A DNA stretch of 64,000 nt from Sapria himalayana (lineage: Eukaryota > Streptophyta > Magnoliopsida > Malpighiales > Rafflesiaceae), in the NCBI GenBank assembly GCA_029783825.1, contig JAREIK010003007.1, positions 1,329,320 to 1,393,319 on the forward strand. The letters are read 5' to 3'. Below are positions 12,744-24,638 of the stretch, in pieces. Position numbers and translations under genes: made by a program. Position 1 is the first letter of the stretch. Each line of letters opens with the position of its first letter. A model generated the notes under the pieces. That model was not told where the DNA came from and made no database searches. It saw only the letters and a program-made list of their open reading frames with translations.

Positions 12744-13773
12744 CCCTTATCTATGATTTAGGAAGGGTAGTATTAACAGAAAAAATAGAATATGAAAATC
12801 CACTAGCTGCTGTGAAGGGGAATCTGAAAATTATAAGAATGTGAAAATAGAATATGGAAAATAGAATAAGAAAAGTATAATAATATAAGCTGTGGAATTG
12901 TTGTAGCTTCTTTGCAGGGGAATATGTCTCTGTAGGTTAACAGTGAAGTTCATGGTATAAACAACCAGAAAATCCAGTTACTGTTTCTTTTACAGTCTCT
13001 GCAAGGTTCACCTCACAAGACAAAGATGAGGGAACGAAAAGGTAAGGGCTGGAATTTTCTGCTCCTTTGGTATGTTTCTGGTTTTTTTGTGTTTGCAGGA
13101 AAGCACTAAAGGGGCAATCAAATCATATTCCTTGGAATTAAAAGAAGTCTGTAACTAGCAAGAGTCTGTAAAAATTTTGTCAAGTCATGTGTTATGTTTT
13201 TTTACCAGCGTTTAAATCATGTAGAAAGGGTTTATAAGTCTGAAAGCTACAGAATCATGTTTTGTATTAAATAAAAGGTCCTAGGAGAGGTAAGTGTCTA
13301 GTCTAGGAGGTCGGCAAAGATTAGGATGCTGCAAAGTGGCTTGTGTGAATCTAAAGCTATATCGATAAACAAAGAGGGTCAAGGACTAGGACAGATAGAA
13401 GAGGAAAGCTTCGGCAGAATATGTGCAACAAGGTTGAAAGGAATTTTGCAATGTGGGAGATATTCCTGTTATTTTATGCAGGAAATATGTTATATACAGC
13501 ATAGAAAGGGTGATATCAGAAAAACAGGAAGGATGTTCCATGAAGCGCTAGAAAGATAAAAGAAGGAAACTAATTTTAGTAAAGAGTAAAGTTAAGATTG
13601 ATGACTTACTTAGAGTTTTTACGTTATTTCAATAGTGCTAGGAAGATTATATTATTAGTCTTTAGAAACGGGGAATGGATGTAAGAGGGTAAAGGGTAGA
13701 AGTAGTTTGTACAAACGGTATTCCTCCGCCAAAAGAGAGGGCTATAAATAATAAACAAACTTTATCAAAAAAA
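12744..13773 (+). mobile_element. Poly-A retroinsertion (5'-truncated LINE-like element or retroposed transcript)
   Basis: 1,030 bp of ordinary-composition DNA inside the GATA tract, flanked by a perfect 17-bp target duplication and ending in a short poly-A (TTTATCAAAAAAAA) with an AATAAA signal about 20 bp upstream. These are hallmarks of target-primed reverse transcription. The 3' end (GGTATTCCTCCGCC, then TATAAATAATAAAC) resembles 3' UTRs of plant L1-type LINEs as I remember them, but no reverse transcriptase is present. A 77-residue open frame at 13326-13559 has no family I recognise. A retroposed mRNA is the alternative. A second AATAAA occurs near 13270. Confidence 0.75.
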
Positions 13774-13790
13774 AGGCAAGTAGATAGAAC
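13774..13790 (+). repeat. Right target-site duplication of the retroinsertion
   Basis: Perfect 17-bp copy of 12727-12743, directly after the poly-A. Confidence 0.9.
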
Positions 13791-16241
13791 AATAAATAGA
13801 TAAATAGTCAGATAGAATGATAGATAGAAAGATAAATAAACATATAGATACATAGAAAAATAGAAAGATAAATAGATATATAGATAGAAAGTTAAATATA
13901 TAGATAAATAGATTGACATATAGATAGATTAAACGATAGATAGATTAAACGATAGATAGATTAAAAGATAGATAGATGGATATAAAAATAGATTTTGAGA
14001 TTGTCAGATAAATATATTGATAGATAGAAAGATATACAAATTGATATATATATATATATTTATTTATTTATTTATATAGACATATAAATAATTAGATAGA
14101 CAAAAGATAGATAGAGAGATAGATAGATAGAATGATAGAATGATAGATAAATACATTGATAGATAGAGATAAAGATAGAAAGATAAATAGAAAGATAGAT
14201 AGATTGATAAATTGAGACAGAGAGAGATAGAAAGATAGTAAGATATGTAGATACATTGATTGACAAATAGATAGAAAGATTGATTGATAGATAGATAGAC
14301 AAATAAACAAATAGTGAGATAGATAGATAGATAGACTAATATATAGAGTGAAACATAGATAATTAGATAAATAGACAAATAGATAGATCGACTGATAGAT
14401 AGATATACATAGAGATAGGTAAATAAATAAATAGATAGATAAATACATAAATAGATCATTAGTTAGACATATATATAGTTATACACATAGATTGATAGAT
14501 ACATTGATTGTAAGACGGATAGATAGATAGATACATAGATAGATTGTTTAAAAGATAGACAGATATATGTAGAAATAGTTAGATAGATAGATAGATAAAT
14601 AGATAGATAAATAGACATATAGATAGATAGATAGACAAATAGACAAATAAACAAATATATTGATATTTAGATAGATATGCACATAGATAGATATACAATT
14701 TGATAGATAGAATCATAGATATATAGATATATAGAAATATATATAAATAGATTGATAGATAGATCGATCGATTGATAGATAGATATTTAAATAGATAGAG
14801 AGATAGAAAAACATACAAACAAATAGTCAGATAGACAAATAGAAAGATAGATATATTTACAAACAGACAAACAAACAAACAAATAGTTAGTTAGACAAAT
14901 AGATATATAGATAGAAAATAGATAGATGCATTGATATATAGACATAAAGATATATAGTTAGATAGATATACAAATAAGTAGTTAGATTGTGACATAGATA
15001 AATAGATAGATACATTGATAGATATACAAATAGACAGATACAAAGACAAATAGTTCAATAGATTAATAGATAGAAAGATAGACAGATTGATAGATAGACA
15101 AATAGATAAAAAGATCGATATATAGATAGATACACTGATAGATAGATAGAAATATAGTCAGATAGATAGATAAACATATAAATATATAGATAGAAAGTCA
15201 GAATGATAGATAGGTACATAGATAGTTAAATAGATAGACAGTTAAATAGATATACAGAAACACTAAAAGATAGATGGATAGATAGATAGATAAACAAATA
15301 GACAGATAGATAGATAAATAAATTGACATATAGTCAGATAGATTGATTGACAGATATAAAGAAAGTCAAATTGATATATAAATAGATAGATAAATATGAA
15401 TATAGATAGATAGACAGATAGATAGAGAGAAAGGTAGACTGATAGATAGATAGTTAGATACATAGATACATAGATATATAGACAGATAAATTGATAGATA
15501 GATAGACAAATTGACCAATAAACAAAAATACACATATAGATAGATTGATAGATAGATAGATAGACATATAGATAATTAGACAAATAGATAGAAAGAATGA
15601 AATATAAATATATAAATAGATAGATACAATGATATATTGATAGACATAGTGTCAGATAGACCGATAGACATATAGGTAGATAGACAAAAAGTTAGAATCA
15701 TAGATATGTAGATAGATAGTTAAAAAGATATATAGTTAGACAAATAAATAAATAGACTAATAGATAGAAAGATTGATAGACAAATAGATAAATAGACAGA
15801 TAGACAGATTGATAGAAATAGAGATTGACATATATAGATATAAATAGACAAACTAATAGATAGATACACAGATAGATAAATAGATAGAAACATAGATTGA
15901 TAAATAAATAGTCAAAATATAGTCAGATGCATAAGTAGATCCATATATAGAAAGATAGACATATATACAAATAGAAAGATAGATAGATGACAAAAAGATA
16001 GAAAGATAGATAGATCTTTAGTTAAATAGATTGACAAATTGACAAATAGATAAATTGATAGATAGACAACTATATATATATATATATAGATAGATAGACA
16101 AATAGAAAAATGGACAGATATATAGATAGACAGATAGATATATAGACATATAGATAGATAGAGATATATATAGATAGACAAATAGACATAATAGATAAAC
16201 AAATTGGTGATAGAAAGATAGGCAGATAGATAAATAGAAAG

Positions 16242-16281
<40 letters not shown>

Positions 16282-19200
16282 ATATAGAGATCAATAGATA
16301 GATAGATATATACACAAATAGATAGGTAGATAGATAAATAGAATGATAGATAGATAGGTAGATAAGTTGAGAGGTAGATAGGTAGACCGGTAGATAGATA
16401 AGCAGCTAGACAAGTAGATAGGTAGATAGGTATACATGTAGATAGATAAATAGATTGATATATAGATAGATCAGTAGACAGATAGATAGTTAGACACGTA
16501 TATAGGTAGACAGAGAAATAGATAGACAACTAGATAGCTAGACAAGCAGACAAGCAGACGGGTAAATAGGTAGATAGCTAGATAGGTAGACAGATAGATA
16601 GATATATTGATCAAAAAATAAATGAACAAATTGACAGATAGTCAGATAAATAGATTGACAAATAGAAAAATACACAAATTGATATATAGATAGAAAGATA
16701 AATAAATAGATAGATAAATAGGCAGTCAAACAAATAGATAGATATATATATATATATATATATATAAAGTTAGATCGATAAATATACAAATAGATAGATA
16801 GATAGATATATAGATAAAAAGGCAAAAAGATAGATAAATAGATCGATAGATATATAGATAGATATATAGATAAAAAGATTGATAGGTAGATGCGCAAGTT
16901 GACAGATCAATATATAAACACATAGGCAGATAAACAAATAGAAAAATAAAAAGATAGGTAGATAGATAGTAAGACATATAGACAATTTGGACATATTGAT
17001 AGATAGATAGATTTACAAATAGTCAAATAGGCAGATTGACAAATAGAAAGATTGATAAACTGATAGATAGATAGACATATAGATAGGCAGACAGATTGAT
17101 AGATTGATATACATATAAATAGACATATAGATAGGCATACAGATTGATATATTGAAAGGTAGATAGTTAAATACATAGATTGTTAGATTCTTTAATAGAC
17201 AAATAGATAGATATACAGATAGACAAATAGACAGATAGGTAGATGGATAAATAGATCGACAGATTAAAAGATAAAAAGATAAACAGATAGATAGAGAGAT
17301 AGATAGATAGACAGGTAGATATATAGATTGATTAATTGAAAGTAAGATAGATAGAGAGATTGATTTATAAAAATACATATAGATAGATAGATATAAAATT
17401 AGTTAGATATAAAGATATTCATAATGATAGAAAGATTGATAGATAGACAGACACATAGATACATAGACATAAAGATCGAAGATAGATAAATAGATAGATA
17501 GACAAATAGATAAATAGATAACTAGAAAGATAGATAGATATATAAATAGATAGACATATAGATAGCTAGCGAGATAGATAGACTAATAGATAGGTAGATA
17601 GGTAAAGAGGTAGATAGGTAATCTTGTAGATAGGTAGAAAGTTAGACAGGCAGAAAGGTTGTAGACAAGTAGATAGGTATACTAGTAGATAGATAGATAA
17701 ATAGAAATATAGATAGATAGGAATATATAAATATATAGGCATATTAATAAATAGATAGATAACCAAATAGATAGATAGACAGATGACACATTGATAGATA
17801 GATAAATATATATATATATATATATATATACAAATAGATAGATAGATAGATAGACAGATAGTCAAAAAACATATAAACTGAAAGATGGATAGATAGATAG
17901 ATAGATAGATAGATTGATTGATTGATTGACAGATAGTCAAATAGTCTGATTGATATAAATAAAGATAGACACAATGATAGATTGATAGTAAAAAATAGGT
18001 AAAAATAAAGATAGACATATAGATAAATTGATAGATAGATAGATAGAGATATAGATAGATCGAAATATAAATAGATAGATAGACACTTAGAATGATAGAA
18101 ATATAGATAGATAAAATGATTAACATATATATAGATAATAGGTCAACAGCTAGATATATTGTAGATAAATATATAGCCAGATAGATAGATATATAGATCA
18201 CCAGATATACCATTAGAGAGATTAATAGATAGATAATTGATAGACAGACAGACAGATAGATAGATAGATTCATTGATTGACAAATAAATAATTACACCGA
18301 TATATATTTATAGAAAAATTGATATATAGATAGATAGATAGTAAAGTTGATAGATGTATAAATTGATATATAGAGAAATAAAATGATAGAATTATAGATA
18401 GATAAATAAATAAACAAAATTTATAGATAGATAGATAAATATACAAATAGATAGATAGAAATATAGACAAATAGATAAATAGATAGATAGACATATATAT
18501 AGATGGATGGATAGATAAAAAGATTGATAGATCATTAGATTGAGAGATTAATAGATAGAAAGATAGAAAAATTAATATTTATATTTATAAATAAATATGT
18601 AGATTAATAAATAGAGAGCATGATAGATAAATAGAGAGAGATATATAAATAGATAAAAAGATAAATAGATAGATAGATAGATTGATTAATAGAAAAATAG
18701 ATAAATAGTTAGATATATAGGTAGATAGATTAATTGATAGTTAGATAGAAAGAAAGAAAACTAGATAGATAGAAAGACAAATAAACAAATTATTAGATAG
18801 ATATATAGATATGCAGATAAATAGATACACAAATAGACATATAGACAGATAAACAAATAGATATATAGATATATAGTTAGATATATATATATATATATAG
18901 ATATATATACAGACATATAGATAGATAGATAGATACACAGATATATAGAATGATGGATAAATAGATAGACTACATATAGAGAGATTGATAGATAGATAAA
19001 TAGATAGACAGCTAGATAGATATACAGATAGATAGATAGATATATAGACAACTAGAAAGATAGAAAGATAAACAAATAGATAGATAGAGTTATAGATAGA
19101 TTAACAGATTGAAAGATATACAAATAAATAATTTGATATATGGACAGTTATATAAATAGATAGGTACAAAAATGGGCATATAGACAGATAGATAGTTAGT

Positions 19201-19488
19201 CATATAGACAAATAGATAGACAAATAGATAGATAGATAAATAGCTAGATAGATAGATAGACAGATAGATTTATAGATAGATATACAGATAGTCATATAGA
19301 TAGATTGATTGATAAATAGAGAGTTAAACAGATAAATAATAGATAGATTGATTGACAAATTGACAAATTGATAGATAGACAGATATCTAAATAGATAGAA
19401 TGATAGATTGATTGATATTTAGTCAGATAGACAGATTGATAGTTGAAAACATAGACAAAATGATAAATAGATAGACATATAAATAGGT

Positions 19489-19562
<74 letters not shown>

Positions 19563-19780
19563 CTATATAGATAGTTACAAATAAAAATAGAAAGATAGAT
19601 ATAATAATAGACAGATAGATTGATAACCATATAGACAGATAGAATGATCGATGAATAGATAGATAGATAGATAGACTAACATATAGACAGATTGATAAAA
19701 AGATAGACAACTAATAGATAGAAATAAAGATAGGTAGACAAATAGATAGATAGATTGATTGATCGATTGATATCATAATA

Positions 19781-19825
<45 letters not shown>

Positions 19826-19945
19826 TATTAACATATTGATAGTTATACAAATAGACAACTAACAGATAGACTAATATATAGATAGAAAGATAGATAGTCA
19901 ATTTGACATATTTGTAGATAGACATGGATTGATTGACAGATAGCA
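13791..19945 (+). repeat. GATA/GACA simple-repeat tract, part 2
   Basis: Continuation of the tract with unchanged polarity. GGTA/CAAG-rich variant patches occur at 16340-16600 and 17585-17690. Perfect (AT)n runs are embedded, the longest about 70 bp at 19491-19560. The tract ends abruptly in internal subterminal sequence of E3 near 19945, with no CACTA terminus. Confidence 0.95.
19491..19560. repeat. (AT)n microsatellite, about 35 units
   Basis: Uninterrupted AT dinucleotide run inside the GATA tract. Comparable runs occur near 53719-53760 and 54329-54391 in the second large tract. Confidence 0.95.
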
Positions 19946-19999
19946 GATATTTTTTAGCTAATAAGATCGAGACATTTTCCATAGCTAAATAATTATCTT

Positions 20000-21480
20000 A
20001 ATTTGTTTTTCTATTTTATATTTTATTGCAAGCGATTATTTCTTAAATGATAATTTTCACAAAATATATGCATTTATCTAGGAATTTTTCTCAATCTATT
20101 TGGGCTGGGTATAATTTCTGTCACTAATCTTTAATTATTTAATTTTTTTTATATATTATTTTTTTAATATTTTATGTAATTTTCTATATTAAAAGTATGT
20201 CATGACCAATGGATGAGTGATTCTTGAAAGACACATTCACCTCATATAATTATAAAAATAGGAGTTTATCAAAAAAATATTTTCAAATATATATAAACAC
20301 TAATAAAAATTTATATTAATAATGACAAATAATTATTTTTATTATTATAAAATTTTTTAAAAAATACAAATTATTTTTTACGTCATATTTAATTATGATA
20401 ATTAAATATATATATTAAAAAACATTAAATAATTAATTATATAATTATAATCTTTTTTAAAGATATTTTTATTAATAAATGGACATACATAAAAATTACT
20501 ACTACTAAAAAGGTAAAATAATTAATTGTATTATTAAATAAAAAAAATTATAAAAATAACTGAATTAATGAATAAGCAAGTAAATATTTATATTATTTAA
20601 AATAAATAAAATTATTTTAATGATTATAGAAATCTATTAAAATAATATTTACAAAAAGATTTTAAAATTTAGGAAAAAAAATCAAATATTTTATAAAATT
20701 TAAAAGAAAATAAATTGATATATAAAGATAAATACATAGTTATTTTAATTACATCAAAAAAATTTTGATGATTTTAAAAAATAAATATCTCAATGTGGTT
20801 ATTAAAAGAATATGTCAAGTGTTTTTTAGGGGTTCAAACGTATTATTTAAAATATTACTAATGAAATTTTTTTGTCCTACAAATACTTAAAATTATTTTT
20901 TGGCATATAAATACTTAGAAAAAAGTACTACCAAACTAATCCTAAACTAATTTAAATAAAGTTTTATTTTTTGCCCCTACTCAAATTTATAATAATTAAA
21001 CAAATGTGTAAGATTTTTACTATTAACTTATAATATTTTACTTTTTTATTAAAAGAATAAATATAACATTTTTTATTTATCTTCTTAGCTTTTAATAATT
21101 TTATGAATTTTATAAATTATAAATTATATCATATAATCTGAAATTCTACTCCTTTATAATTATTTCATATTATAATCATAATAAATAAATTGGATTCTTA
21201 AAAATTTATAACCAATATATATATATATATATATTTATGATATACTTTATTATTATATATTATTATTTAATTTATTTATGAAATAATATCATTCATTGCT
21301 AAATAAAATCTATTTCATTTTCATTTTTTTCATTTAAATTATTTAAATTTTATAATATTGGTTTACTTTTATATTTTTGACTCTTTTTTTTAAATAAAAA
21401 AAAGAGAGAAATTCAATCACTTAAACATTTATAGTTTTCATAAAATTATTTATTTTTAGGCATTCAATCACTTAAACATT
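20000..21480 (+). other. AT-rich 5' region of E3, no gene
   Basis: Strongly A/T sequence without coding signal. Short anchors (GAGTGATTCTTGAAAGACAC near 20214) recur at 28198 in E4, near 49315 in E5 on the other strand, and more loosely at 61000 in E6, so it is conserved element sequence between the subterminal repeats and the leader. Confidence 0.6.
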
Positions 21481-21484
21481 TTTT

Positions 21485-21760
21485 CTATCTTTCGAAGAGG
21501 AAGAGAGGAGAATCATAACTGGACTACGGGAGCAACCTATAAATTTTACCTCTTCTTGTTACCAGGTAATATTATCATTGCTCCACTCCTTCATAATACT
21601 ATATACATCTCTCTGCCTCTATCAATTTTATTACCAATGGCGGAGTTTGGTCTATACAGAATATTTTGTTTTTATTTTTTAAATTTTCCCCTAATTTTCT
21701 TCTTATTTCTTCTATTTTCATATCACTTATATGATTTTGACTATCTGCCATTAATGAAAT
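21485..21760 (+). promoter_or_regulatory. Putative promoter/leader region of E3
   Basis: A less AT-rich island conserved with 47640-47890 in E5 (opposite strand). It contains a possible TATA motif (ACTATATACAT near 21597), a pyrimidine-rich stretch, ATTACCAATGGCGGAGTTTGG, and a donor-like CCAGGTAATAT near 21565. A short open frame here (MLPGNII..) ends at 21762, but the E5 counterpart differs in frame and length, so I treat the region as untranslated leader. Confidence 0.45.
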
Positions 21761-22592
21761 AAAAATGGTTAGTGTAAACTTTGTTCATTTTACTGTTTAA
21801 ATTTTTAGGGTTATTTAGATTTAAAATACAAAATGTATTCATTTTGTTTTCTACTTTTGTAACTTAAGAAAAAAAATTAATGCTTAATGTTTTCTACTTC
21901 TGTAACTTAATAAAAAAAATTATGCTTAATATTTTATGCTTCTATAACTTAAGAAAAAATAAAATCAATGTTTATGGGTTCTATTTTCGTTGTCTACAAT
22001 AATATTATTAACAGATAAAATTATTTATAAACTTGTATGCATTTATATAATCATATGACATTATATAGAAATGTCTATACTTTAATATATTTATAAATGT
22101 ATTACATTATATATAAACATTGATATGTTTATATAGACATATAATGTTATATATAAATAGTTATACATATGTATAAATATTTATAATTATTTATACAACA
22201 TTTACATAAAACTATCCATTTTTATATTTTTTTTATAACATTTATATAATATATAAAATATTTATACATATTTGTAAACAGTTATATAAAATATAAATTT
22301 TTATATAAATATAAAATATTTAATACGTTTATATAAATGTGATATATATAATATATAATATTTATAAAAGTGTTACATATGTATAATTATATATATGTAA
22401 CATTTATAAAAATATTTTAAACACGATATTATATATAAACACTTGTATATTTATAAAAGTGTGAAGTTTTTTTAATGATTAATTTTTTTAATGTTTAATA
22501 GATTTCAAATCAATGGAAAGTGTGCTAGCTCTTAAAGTTGTTTATATATTTATTATTTAATGTTTACTCTTCATCACTTATCATATATGCAG

Positions 22593-22607
22593 GAGGGTTG
22601 ATTTGAG
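22593..22607 (+). other. Possible 15-nt micro-exon in the E3 leader
   Basis: GAGGGTTGATTTGAG is bounded by ATATGCAG upstream and GTAACG downstream, good acceptor and donor matches. The E5 counterpart (46789-46804, minus strand) keeps both splice sites but is 16 nt long. Surrounding sequence (22500-22920) is conserved with 46460-46930 and otherwise has no coding potential. Confidence 0.35.
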
Positions 22608-22959
22608 GTAACGCTTTCTACCCATACTCAGCAAAATGAAACATAAAATGTGATTTTTCACGTTTTCAAATAATTCAATGTCTTGTCCCATTATGTTCTT
22701 TAAGGTTTTTTAAATATCTTATTGCAGGTTTTTATAATGGGAATGTGTAATATCTTTCTTTAGTATTTGTGTTCCAGATTATTATAAAAATAAACTAAAC
22801 TCTTATTAGAGTAGAATTTAATAGGTAACAATATTATGACATTAAAGTTTAAAAAATCATGACATAGAGATTCTAGTGAAGTAGAATTTTGCATGTTTGC
22901 ATTATATCAAAATTTTGCAAGGATTGTAGTAATCTAAATCCCTTCATATGTTATATCTG

Positions 22960-23686
22960 GTGCTAAACTATATGTGTATAAATATATATAAATATTTGTA
23001 TAACTATATAAAACTCTATATAATTAAATATAAACTATATTTATAACTATGTATACATATATGTATACATATATGTAAATATATATATTTGTTTATAACT
23101 TTGTATACATTTATGTATAACTACATATAACTACTTGAATGAATATATATATATATATATATAACTAAATGTTTAACTATATATTACTATTTATAACTAT
23201 ATATACTATATGTATAATAACATATAACTATAAATACTTTGATCTTATTGTATGTATAACTAGAAAAACTTTATACATAACTATATATAAGTATATAATT
23301 TACAACATATATTATATATATTTTTTTATATATTATTATAATAAAATGTATGTTATAATATCTATTCCTATACATAACTATATGTATAAATATATAAAAT
23401 TATATGAAAATTATATATACCTACATGTTTAAATATAAGGTTAGCTATATGTGTAACTATATGTATAACTACATGTAACTATATTTATAATTACATGTAT
23501 AACAACATTCAACATTATGTTTAGCTATATGTGTATAACTATATATAAATATCAGTATAACTATATAAAACATTATATAATTAGATATTACTATAATTGT
23601 AACTATGTATACATATATGTAAATCTATATATTTGATTATAAATTTGTATACATTTATGTATAACTACATATAACTACTTGTATAA

Positions 23687-23750
<64 letters not shown>

Positions 23751-23830
23751 CTATATGCTTAACTATATATAGCTATTTATAACTACGTATACTATATATA
23801 TAATAACATATAATTATAAATGGGATAATA
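22960..23830 (+). repeat. TA-rich satellite of E3 with a (GT)n run
   Basis: Two copies of the ~0.55-kb unit, with landmarks near 23137 and 23680. A (GT)n run of about 40 bp (23709-23748) sits right after the ATATATAT that ends the second unit. In E4 the same spot holds (GTAT)n. Confidence 0.8.
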
Positions 23831-23999
23831 CTAATTTGTTGTAATAACTTGAAAATAAATGGCAACAGATCAAATATCAACAATATGTAAGCACATAGCA
23901 TGAGAGTGTCTGTTGGTCAGATATAGCATGCTATTGAAATAAAGGGTCGTACTCTTACCTAATCCCAGCCCTTGGGCCTCGGGTTCATTCTAACACTAC

Positions 24000-24262
24000 A
24001 TTCTCTGTGTCTCTCTCTTTTTCTCAATCATTCTTTTTGTCACTTTCTCTTCCTCTTTTTCTTTCTGTGTCACTCTCACTCACTCTCTCTCTCTAGTTAT
24101 TGTGTATCTCGCTTTCCTTATTTTTTGCTTTCTCTTTTTTTTTCTCTCTCTCTCTCTCTCCCTCTCTCCCTCTCTCTCTCTCATTTTATCTCCCCCTCTC
24201 TTTCTCTCTCACTCTCTCCCCATTCTCTCTCTTTCCCTCTCCCTCTTCCTCCATTCTCTCTC
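24000..24262 (+). repeat. (CT)n / GA-rich tract in the E3 leader
   Basis: Pyrimidine tract of CTCTCT interspersed with TTTCTC and CCTCTC. In E4 the matching tract lies upstream of the TNP2 coding region, so it is a leader sequence. In E3 and E5 it is fused straight to the last TNP2 codons by the shared deletion. Such a tract could serve as a splice polypyrimidine tract or a GAGA-type binding region; that is inference. Confidence 0.85.
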
Positions 24263-24494
24263 TCAAAAAAGAAGAGCAGACTTAGCTATTGCACCAGCAT
24301 TCCAAAAAGATAACATAAATAATATTGACCCTGTGCATGTAGATGAAGATCCAGAAAATTTATATGACTCAAATGATGGCCTAATAGAAATTAAAGATGA
24401 TCAATTTTTATCTGAAGATGAGTTGGAACTTCCATCAGAATCAGATGAAATGCCAGAAGACCCATTGGAGGATGATAGTGATACTGATATTTAA
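24263..24494 (+). pseudogene. C-terminal remnant of TNP2 transposase (E3)
   Basis: Encodes ADLAIAPAFQKDNINNI, then an acidic tail with DEDPENLYDSNDG, EDELELPSESDE and EDPLEDDSDTDI, ending at TAA (24492-24494). The same tail follows the DUF4216-like region of TNP2 in E4 (35385-35600) and occurs in E5 (45123-44917). Everything N-terminal is deleted; homology to E4 resumes at CAAAAAAGAAG right after the (CT)n tract. The frame stays open into the pyrimidine tract, but that is low complexity. The acidic tail may have formed part of the TNP2 C-terminus; no function is left here. Confidence 0.8.
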
Positions 24495-24638
24495 ACTGTT
24501 ATAATAGTATTATAATAGTAAACTATCAAAGACTTTGTAATATTTTGATAAAATATATTAGTGTGTTTTATTTTAAAATGCATGGTTGTTCATCATATCT
24601 CTATTATTTATTCTATATTTTTATTTTTTGTACGGTAG

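Noticed and set aside
24100..24290. Leu/Ser/Phe-rich open frames over the CT tracts, also at 31830-32088 and 45048-45358
   Set aside because: Translations of (CT)n. Only the last part, after 24263 or before 45123, is real TNP2-derived sequence.
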